A stretch of DNA of 64,000 nucleotides from Lepidodermella squamata. Taxonomy: Eukaryota > Gastrotricha. Both the position numbers and the translations under genes were made by a program. Of the stretch, positions 36,008-44,979 are shown in pieces. The stretch is from the NCBI GenBank assembly GCA_047495785.1, contig JBLDXI010000016.1:124001-188000 (forward strand). Reading direction: 5' to 3'. The notes beneath the pieces are model-generated. The model made no database searches and was not told the origin of the DNA. It saw nothing but the letters and a program-made list of their open reading frames with translations. How positions within the stretch are numbered: the stretch's first letter is position 1; each line of letters opens with the position of its first letter.

Positions 36008-36748
36008 AGGCTCGGATAAACGGGCAAACAGTTTGTCAAACATTTACTTCAAACATCGATGTTTGATGAAAATGTTTGAAATGCATATATACGATCAAAC
36101 TTGTTTGTCAAACATTGGAAAAGGTTAAAGGTCACTTCTCAGAGCTTCAAACATCAGTTTGTCAAACTTTCATTTACACGCTCAAGCAATGTTTGCAAGA
36201 AAACTAGAAAAATGTATGCAAATCATCAGGCATAATTTATGCAAGCGGACATAATTTGCATAATTTATGCAAATTATTAAGGTAATTTGTTTAATTTATG
36301 CAAATTAGGAGAAAAATAACAAAAACGGGTAGAATGCTTCTACATTTTCGACCACTCTGATATGATTTTTTTCCTTGCCGAGCGACCCTCAACATTTACG
36401 AATCAATGTGATCGTGTTTTATCCATTTTGTGAAGAAGCGCATGCAAAACTTCCGCATATATGTCGTTCCGGCTGGCACCTCCGCAGCAGCCACAGCGCC
36501 AAATGTTCGCATGTTTGCATGATTTTGTTTGAAGTCATTTTCAACAAACTTCACAAGCATTTTCTTTCAAACACGACTATTTAGACGGTCAAACATGTTT
36601 GAAAGCCTGGTTGGTCTTACCAATGTTTGAACAAAACGTTTGAACGTGTAAATGCAATGTTTGATTAAACAATGCTTGAAGCCGTTGTTTGCCAAACAAT
36701 GTTTGAAGTCAATGTTTGGCAAACATGTTTGCCCGTTTATCCGAGCCT
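36008..36748. mobile_element. PIF/Harbinger-type MITE (TAA duplication)
   Basis: Begins AGGCTCGGATAAACGGGCAA and ends with the reverse complement TTGCCCGTTTATCCGAGCCT form, flanked by TAA at 36005-36007 and 36749-36751. The 741-bp body is packed with TTTGA, CAAACAT and ATGTTTG motifs in both orientations, plus ATGCAAATTA repeats near 36220-36310. No transposase. Confidence 0.88.
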
Positions 36749-37367
36749 TAACTTTTTTCTAACTTTTTTAAAATTGTCGCAAAGGTGTTCACTTATACGA
36801 AAAATCGCCATTTTTCAAGTCTTTCCAGGCGGTAAACTAGACCGAAAAATTTCGAGAAAAATATTATGTTCTTATTCGATTTTTGGGGTGATTCCCGATC
36901 GCCCAACATGTTTCACCCAACCACGCACTCGCTCAATTAATTCGCCCAACCAATTCGCCCAACTTATGTACTATAAATTAAACTTGAAATGGTTTGCGCG
37001 CGCCCCGCAAACATTTTTCCAGGGAATTTGAGAAAATAATTAAAAATCGATAAAGTTACAATGGGCGGATAGGGCTCTGAGTGAATAAAAGTTCGCGTGC
37101 CAACTTTTTCACGTTTTAGTGTGAATTTATTTGCTATAGGAAGATCGTTACTTTCTGATCTGTATAGAGTTGGATATGCTCCTAATTTTTCTTAAAATTT
37201 CTGCGATTCTCATGAACAACATTTCAGCCGGTTTTCAGACGAGCAAAGTGAGCCACGAGCTAACGCCTTTTCCGAAGATTTTATCCGGAAATTTGACCAA
37301 AAACCAACTAATTCTTCGCAATTACCAAGTTTCATGAAAATCAACAGGCGACTCCCAGTTTGAGAAG

Positions 37368-37597
37368 CAGGGTGCGATCTTCGATCCCCGAGCTCCCGGG
37401 GATGGAAAAATTTTTGTTGCTGTTTTTGCCAAAATGACGAGTCATTTCGGCTAATAACCGAGCGAAGCGAGAAAATCTTGGAGATTTTCCACTAAAACGC
37501 GCCTCAGAACCTTCCAAAATTAACAAGACAGTGGGATACATTTTCATTTTGTTGTCTGGCCCAGCCGAGCCCCCCCCCCCCTGAAAGTCGCACACTG
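37368..37597. mobile_element. hAT-type MITE with 8-bp duplication and known empty site
   Basis: Starts CAGGGTGCGA and ends TCGCACACTG, flanked by TTGAGAAG at 37360-37367 and 37598-37605. The paralogous segment near 30388 has one TTGAGAAG and no insert. A run of at least 12 C lies near the right end. Confidence 0.9.
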
Positions 37598-38335
37598 TTG
37601 AGAAGCCCTGGTTTATCAGCTCGTCAGGTCGATACCTTGAATCACCGTCTTAACGCGCTATTTATACCAGTTTTATGATTTAGAGAAGCAGTAGAAGCAC
37701 CAGGCGTTATTACAATTCATGAAGAACTGCCCTGTATATTGAACCAGCCCTGAGCCCTAACCCTGTAACGATGTGCCGGGTGGCGGCTGGCATCTACGCA
37801 ATGACTAAGAACAATATTGTGACTCTCATGTGACAGCTAATGAGGAAGAGATCGCGTGTTCGACTCAGATTTGTATCGCTAATATATAAGGCCTTGAAAC
37901 CCAACGATCAATGTTCGATACATTCACAATAAAGTATAGAAAAGTGCCTGGCCAAGTCTAGATGTTTCCCTGACAAACCCTTATTTGAGACCAGTATCTT
38001 AACCTTGCAAAAATGAGTATTTTCATGTTATGCCTCTGATCTTGGGTGAATAAGGACTGCATGAAGGTTTGAAGAACTTCGGCATGGACGCCGAGACCTT
38101 GAATTTAATTAACCACAGCGAGCTGAGCGAGCTTTAACTGACTGTTGCCGATAATCATGGCTGAAAATAGTCCAAAAATTGCTTCATAATTGCATGTTTT
38201 CCATAAATTCCATATAAATTAACCGTAATCTTGGCCTAAATCAAGAGCCCTTTTCATCAACAAAAATGCGCCTGGTCTTGGAACTGACAGCACCGTTGGA
38301 TTCAGCGCAAAGTTCTGTTTAATTATATGTTACAC

Positions 38336-38485
38336 CAGTGCGTGAAGCCTGAAGTAGGATCCTCGAACTAAGGGGTATTTTTATGGCGAAAGGGTATCCC
38401 CTCAGCTTTTTTCGTGGATTTCACCCCTTGGCCTTGCGAACTGGGGGGTACGATACCCTCCATTACCCCCGTACTTCGCGCACTG
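38336..38485. mobile_element. hAT-type MITE, 150 bp, with 8-bp duplication
   Basis: Starts CAGTGCGTGAAG and ends CTTCGCGCACTG, flanked by TGTTACAC at 38328-38335 and 38486-38493. Same end type as the elements at 11828-11963 and 37368-37597. Confidence 0.88.
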
Positions 38486-38740
38486 TGTTACACGTTAGGA
38501 TTCGAGGCAAAACTGGGTGATTGGCAATAAAGCATTAAATTTATTGCACCCCTAGTCATCTCGAGATCGGTAATCTTTGAAAAATCTGAACTAGCGATCA
38601 GCTACATCTACAGACACGAAGATGGGATCAGCTACACTTTTTCCCAAGTGAACTTGTTTGTGATAACACATGTTGTGTACTGTGTTTTTTAATGTTTGAA
38701 TGCTAGCTTCTTGAAAGACATTTGTACGGTTTTTGTCAGA

Positions 38741-39512
38741 ATGGCCACTGGAAGGCGAAAGCTGGTAGGCAGACTTGATAACGAGGGGAATAACGGCAGC
38801 CCGTCTTATCCGAAAGAGTTGACCAAAGAGCTGATGGCATCAATCAACAGAGGTGGTGTGGATAGCATGATGGAGTCACTTGCGAAATATTGTGATCATT
38901 GGAAAACAGTGCCTGTCGATATCGCGTTCTGTGGGCCAGTCAAAAGCGGAAAATCCACCGCGATCAATCGACTTCGAAACTTGAACGCGGAGCACAAAGA
39001 TGCTGCGGAGATTGATGTTGTACACTGAACAAAAGAACCGACGCGGTACCCTCACCCTGACAATGAACGCTTCAATCTGTGGGATCTTCCCGGCGCTGAT
39101 GGCGAAGGATTTCCAGTCGCTAGCTACCTAGATAATCCTGTGATCAAGTTCAACACCTACGATTACTTTGTATTCATAACTTCGAACGCTTTTACTGAAA
39201 CGGACGCTAAACTGGCAAAGAAGATATGCGATCGTAAAGGAAGCGACAAAGTCATCTTTATTCGAACGAAGGTGGCAATCGATGTTATGAATCAGTCATG
39301 GAGCCATCCCAGCACCTATGAAAAAGAAGCCGTTGTTGCAAAGCTTCGAAAGGAGTACTCACCCAGGTTGAAAGCCATTGGAATTCCTGAGAGCCGCATT
39401 TTCTCGTAGACTGCCTTTCCGGTGCGCCTTTTCGTGATTCGAAAGGCCAGCTCATCGGCTGCCTGCAGTTGGGCAAGCTGAAAGAGTGCATCATCAATGA
39501 CTTCTCAGGTAA
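38741..39512 (+). pseudogene. Immunity-related GTPase (IRG-like) pseudogene
   Basis: A frame from the ATG at 38741 (MATGRRKLVG) encodes an N-terminal helical part, the P-loop GPVKSGKST (at about 38933), then an in-frame TGA at 39026-39028 where IRG proteins usually have a Cys or Thr before the EPTRYPHP-like strand. The same frame resumes with switch II WDLPG, a TK-x-x-D-type G4 motif (RTKVAID) and FS, then TAG at 39407. A +1 shift at about 39402 continues the homology (FLVDCLSG, LGKLKECIINDFSG) to 39512. Two lesions mean it is broken. IRG GTPases remodel pathogen vacuoles in vertebrates; invertebrate roles are unclear. Confidence 0.75.
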
Positions 39513-39856
39513 ATGATTATTATACCTCTAATCTAAGTCGTAGACCTCTAACTGACGTAAAAACGCCTAAATCCGAGTTTTTCAACGTAAAAGTTTGTCT
39601 CTGGAAAAACGACATAAAAATTGAAAATTTTGGCGAAACCGGCTCGTTTTTTCTTACTATTTATTTTCACTCGTCACTATTCAAGAATTTTTGATTCTCT
39701 TTGCACTCGGGTGAAGTTTTTTCACACAGCTTCTTTGTAAACAACGGTTGATGGTAATAAAATCCGACAAAGAAAAGCAATAAAAGGTCTTCCACGTGGA
39801 ATTTAATAACAAAATTCAGTGCATATCAATAATATGTTCAATTATAATAAATAATA

Positions 39857-39973
39857 AACAATAATAAACGTTCAATGCAGGTTTAGCAGAGCTTCATAGC
39901 CAGACATTCGGGATAAAAGGCATGTCTGGCTATGAAGCTCTGCTAAACCTGCATTGAACGTTTATTATTGTTT
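39857..39973. repeat. Perfect palindrome with 51-nt arms and 14-nt loop
   Basis: The left arm (39857-39907) is the exact reverse complement of the right arm (39922-39973 within a base at the edge); the loop is TCGGGATAAAAGGC. It abuts the duplicated module that starts at 39973. It would form a very stable hairpin. Confidence 0.9.
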
Positions 39974-40299
39974 TGGACGTGAGCTGCTGGACAAAGCTGG
40001 GTTTTGCTGGAAAGTGTCAACTAAAATTTTGCTGGACTTGCGATTTGCTATCGAGCACTATATATAGACATAATATTAATATAGACTGACTACTCACGAG
40101 AAAAGTGGTGCGCTTCACCTGGTTACGACAGGCAGCGATTGAAAACGAATGGATACGATGCTTATTGGCATTCAAAAATGCATGTCCCACATGTAAAAAC
40201 AGACAACGGGGTTTGCCATAGCTTGAAGAGTTTCTATCCCTGGTATGAACGGCCTACCATAATATGAATTCTTGAGAATTCCTAGAAGAGTGTGTTTGT

Positions 40300-40569
40300 T
40301 TACCACACGTTGCATGTTGCCGATGCCACAGTTGGGCCGATACCAGGTATAAGTTTGACAGCTTCCTCGCCTAAACTCTGAGCAAGGGTTTTATTTTTGC
40401 TTATCCGCGTTATCAACTGCTTAGCCAATTTCGGCGCAAGTTTCGCAAAACTCTCAGTTGCAATCCACGCCAAACCAGACGATGCATTGGATTGGCAGCA
40501 AAATTCAATTACGGAGCTGAACTGCCTGAATTTTGCCCGAACTGGGCATAAGAAATTTTTCGATCTCAA
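40300..40569 (-). pseudogene. Possible relic of an IRG C-terminal segment
   Basis: A minus-strand open frame ends SLGEEAVKLIPGIGPTVAS followed by ATCNVW. The K-x-IPGIG motif and the amphipathic stretch before it resemble the C-terminal helical region of IRG GTPases. A shorter copy of the same DNA lies at about 30890-30965. There is no start, splice site or upstream domain to make it a gene, and the match is by eye only. Confidence 0.3.
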
Positions 40570-41013
40570 GAGGATAATTAACAGTTAATTATTGTTGACA
40601 CTAGCTGCATCTCTGATCTAAAAAATGCACAACTTGTCGCTCAGTTTTTTATTGATTTTATATCATTCACGTATAGACATCTCAGGATGATGAGCCGTAG
40701 AGCATTACCGGCTGCGCTGACTTATTCCTTATATTTCATTATCAAGCTGACTAGTAAAGACAGTATCAAGCACTTAATTACGAAATAAAATTGTTCCTTA
40801 CGCCTTCATAATCTCTAAAAATACGAAACTTGTCGTTTGGTTGAGGCTTACTACAGTCGTGATTGGTTGTTAGGAGAAACCCATCGCTAAGAAATTAGAA
40901 ACGCGCTGTTGTCAAGTTGATGATGTTCTTCTAACTTTACATCAACACATCTCAGTCTCAACAAAATATCATTGCTGTGAAACTTTGAATACAGCTGCTT
41001 TTGTTATCAAATT

Positions 41014-42302
41014 ATGGACAAAATGGACTTGGAATACGATTGGATGTTCGGATTTATTCCAGAGAAAGGCTTCAAGGGCGCGAGGCCTTACTTCCTTGGA
41101 TGGTATCACGATGTCCATTCCAAGTCGATCGAAGACCGGCTTCCCTATGTGATTATTCTCTGCATCCTGACTTTCGCCGTTCTTATTGCAACAATCGCCA
41201 ATGCTATAGTTTTCTACAAATGGCGGGTTAGGTTGCATTTTCTGACTTGTTCGGCCATTCTTGGAGGCATCAATTTTATATGCTGTCTATATATAACAAT
41301 ACCCCACATCATAACCCTCGAAACAGGATTTTGGGAGTCAGATAACGATGATTGCCGCTACCTTGCTTTGTTTTCATTCTTCTTTGGAACATTCAGCTTT
41401 TTCGTAATGTCGTTGATGAGTCACGATTGGAAGCATTTCATTGAACTAGTCAGCCAAAGTCAACCGATAACCGCTATAAAAGTGAATTTTGCATTACTGT
41501 TCTTCAATCGTCTTCAAACATATAGATATTTATTTTTTAGCGTTCCGCTTTGGATCATGTTCTAATCTTCCGTATGCTGGGGTTTGGGGGCTGTTCTGCG
41601 GGAATTTCGACCATCATTCCTTTTACCGTCGGTGTTGGAAATTGGAACGCCTCAGGAGTAGCAAATGCTACTGAACAAGCTTACTGTGGCAATTTAGTCT
41701 CCAAGCTTGGTGATACTGATACTTCAATCTTTCTGACGGTCTGCAACTTTGTTGTTCTTCTGATGGTCGGCCCCAGTATTTTCTTCGACTATAGGTCGAT
41801 TTTCAGGATGCTTGAAAAGCTATCGAAAGGCGCACCATCCCCATCGTGCTCACCAGCTCTCTCACACAAGGAGTTATCAACGAATGAGTCCAGTAATCCC
41901 GATGCTGAGCTTTTACCTGCTGAATGCCAGGCTATCGACATATTCCTCATAAAGCAATCCATTGCGGTTGTTGTCATCTCTGTCATTTGCCGCATTCCTT
42001 TGCTGATTTCAGTGGGTTTGCTGCCGTTCTACGATTCAGTTGGGCCGTTCGCTCTGCGAACTTGGACGCATCGGACAGCCGTGATAATAATGATGGTACA
42101 AATGGCTGTCACGCCGGTTTTACAATGCTTGCCACCTGAATTCTTTCGCTATATTATGGGGCTTAGGCGTGGATCTGATAACCAAAAGCAGTCATCGTTC
42201 GCTTCATATTTGGAGACGTCACAGGAATTTTGGGAGGTCAAGGAAGGCGAAACTGAAGAGCTAATATCAGCCGACCCGAAGTTAGCAATTTCGCTACCAT
42301 AA
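41014..42302 (+). CDS. Seven-helix (GPCR-like) receptor, copy d
   Basis: Exons 41014-41481 and 41541-42302 joined by a 59-nt GT-AG intron (TTTTTTAG acceptor) after ITAIK, as in copies b and c, giving 409 residues. The first exon is very close to copy b at its 5' end and to copy c from helix 1 onward; the second exon is close to copy c until helix 7. The tail after GLRRGS is different from all other copies and ends KLAISLP. This mosaic suggests gene conversion between copies. The upstream DNA (about 40578-41013) matches that of copy b (about 26966-27405). Confidence 0.85.
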
Positions 42303-42655
42303 TCATGACATTCATATTTTTCTGGTTCCAAACCAGCTATTCATCTTTTGCTAATTCTGTGGCGTGCTACTCTTTGATTTAATTTCAGTCGAGTTTCACC
42401 CGTCATTTTTTGGCCGTCCTCGAAAGTCAGTCTAATAAGTATTTTTGTTGTCAGGCCTATATACTTGAATCAGGTCTCTGAATGGAAATGTTAACCTATA
42501 GACTACCAGACTACTAGGGTCCTCCTAAGCGAGCTTGCACGAATTTGAAAATGCAATTTCAATGTTCAATTTTGTTTTGTAAACATTTTTTGTTATAAAT
42601 CTGTAACCCATAAACAAATAGGCTCAGAGTTCAGAGTTCAGACATTATTTAATTA

Positions 42656-43075
42656 TTACTGGTAATGTCCTGAATGCTGCGTATTATTCTGCGAAATTGC
42701 CCGAATCGATCTCCGTCCCGCCGAACTACAGCGCAAACCTGTAGATAGGCCTGAGGTCAGAGAAGCAATGAGCACCCACTGCCGGTCTATCAACGCCGCT
42801 CCGTATCGCCTGCTAACTTCTTCGGCCTTCGAGTAGTGGAAGCCTTCCATGTACATGAAAACTTGATACGGGAATTCGCCTGGACCTGCGTCTCTGCCAT
42901 TGATTATTCTCGAAGCTAGGCGATTGTTAGCCGTTGATTGGTTGCCGTAATAACCCCGGCCACGTATCAAGTTGCTATTGGAACCTCGATGGGAGTTGTA
43001 ATTGTTCAAAGTTGCTCCGAAACCGCACTCGTTGGGGTTAAAAGCGCCCAGTAGAGCTTCTGCCCCATTCGCCAA
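42656..43075 (-). pseudogene. Serine-protease N-terminal fragment
   Basis: The frame encodes an LLGAFNPNECGFG segment like the propeptide of the protease at 12153-13597, then an activation-type RIINGRDAGPGEFPYQVF and a first strand ending DRQWVLIAS. The cysteine of the CGG motif is replaced (YGAALID) and the LTAAHC His motif is absent; after it the sequence is unrelated and the frame stops. There is no ATG-started signal peptide. It may be a relic or a single surviving exon; either way no protease can be made. Confidence 0.6.
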
Positions 43076-43589
43076 GATGAGCAGGTTGCAGCTTTTTGGA
43101 ACATTGAAGCAGCTTTAACATTATGCAGACTTGAAGCTTGGTATTATGTGGCATTGAATAAATAATAACAGACGATTAATAATTTTATTCCCTGAGCATC
43201 GCCTGAAGTGATGGCGAGTTTGCCATATCCATATGAATTAATCCGTATTTACCCTTGAATTTCAAATAAATTTTAAGGTTTTAAATTCGTCCAAAAACTT
43301 GAAAAGAGTAGGTACTTTTGCTGCAGAAGTTAAATTTTTTGTAATTTTTTGCCAATCCGTGTGGTAAAACATCCAATTATTCGGAGATGTAATGAAAATT
43401 CTGGTTTCGCTCTGAGGTTCCTATTGAAGCGATCCTATTGAAGTTACCTGGCTACAGCACTAGAATTTTGAGTATTGGGACCGAGTTTCCGGAATCTCTG
43501 AGGTTTCCTCGCTTTGAAGCCTTTGTAACTCTGCGATTTTCATCTTTACTAAGCCACATGGTTCCATCAGCTTCATAGACACGTTTCGG

Positions 43590-43745
43590 ATGCTCCAAGA
43601 CTTCCAAAAAATCACTGATATTTGCAAAATCGATACTTGGGATCGATACGCTGAAATAAACTGGCCAACAATACGTGAAGCTCAAAACCTGAATTTCAGG
43701 CAAACCTAGCGCTGGAACCCTAAATTTAGGGTACCCGCTCGACCC
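43590..43745. repeat. Dispersed repeat, copy 3
   Basis: Contains AAAATCGATACTTGGGATCG and GCGCTGGAACCCTAAATTTA, matching the other two copies. Confidence 0.5.
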
Positions 43746-44979
43746 GCCCATTTCCTAACACTTTGGGGAAGATTCCATGCTGTATAGAAACTATTTTAAG
43801 GTCCTTGCCGCACTTCGATTTTTCAAGCAATTCTAAAATTTTCGATTGAAAAGCTTTTAATTTCAGGAAATTTCAATATAAAATTTTATGGGCAACAATT
43901 ATCAACCTCGTCACAGAAACCTTCCCATTTCTTCACGTCTCTCGATAAATTTGATTCTATTATTTTTAAATTAATAACAAAAAACTTTAATCGCAAAAAG
44001 TCGGGATTTATCCGCATTTTATCAAGGTATTTTCAAATTTGTCATTGCCCCAGCCTTCAAACGCGCGATAATAGGATAACAATAATAAATATGCGACTCA
44101 ACCTTGAAAAGCCACGCTTAGATTCATCATTTCTCAAATTTTCTGTCAATTTATTCATTCTCTCGTGCTGGGTATTGTTAAACTAAATATCACACTTGTT
44201 AATCTGTCGTCAAATTTCTACCTCATCATTAGTTTCAGAAATATTCTTAATCATACTTTGATATTTGATAAGCATGAGCAACCAAGCTTAAAATTCCAAG
44301 AGAAATGCATAAAAACCCCAGCACGCGTTGATGCTGAGCTCATAATCTTAAAAATTATGAATGAAATCTCCAAACCCTTGATTGTAATCTCAAGAGCACA
44401 CGCCGCCCATTACCTGACGCGCGGCATAAAACACATAGAGATAATGACATTGAAGAAAATTAGCATTAGAGATGAAAAAGATGATGATGGGCACGGTGCG
44501 CACAAATTGACCGGTGCGCGCAACAAAGCGGGCTATTAAACCAGAGTAATAATAATAATAATAATAATGCCACAGGTAATAATAATAATATTGTCATGAA
44601 CCCGCGCACGTTTTTTTATTTACGCGCGCGCGCACATATAGCCACACGTATATAAAAAAATCTGACAAGAGATGATGATGAAGAGATGGCGAACTGTGTT
44701 GCCGGCTGTTTCGCGGTGTAACAAGCCGCTCGAGGAGACTTGTTTTCAGCCACTCATTACCTATTACTACTAGTGTTTTTGTCACTGTAACTCGAATGTG
44801 TTGATTATCTTTTGCTCCGGCTTTGCAGGCGCCGGAAATCTCAATTAGGTCCCTAAGTGCCTGATAATATTTTTCACAGCTTGCTGAATTACACTCAGTG
44901 CGGAGTAATTTCCCGGCTGTTTTTCCACCGCGGGCAAATAAATTTAAAATTACATGTTTTTAAGGCACATTAAATCACC
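43746..44979. other. Intergenic stretch without a supported gene
   Basis: AT-rich. An (AAT)n microsatellite lies at about 44550-44597 and a CG-alternating run at about 44620-44632. An open frame at 44165-44539 has no signal peptide or domain features. Confidence 0.4.

Noticed and set aside
36375-37031. Two open frames of 69 and 119 codons
   Set aside because: They start inside the PIF/Harbinger-type MITE and consist mainly of its repeated motif.
39026-39028. TGA in the IRG-like gene as a selenocysteine codon
   Set aside because: A second lesion (stop and frameshift near 39402-39409) shows that the gene is broken, and no SECIS-like hairpin was seen.
44165-44539. 124-codon open frame on the plus strand
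   Set aside because: No signal peptide, domain, splice signals or homologue in the window; composition is like the surrounding AT-rich DNA.
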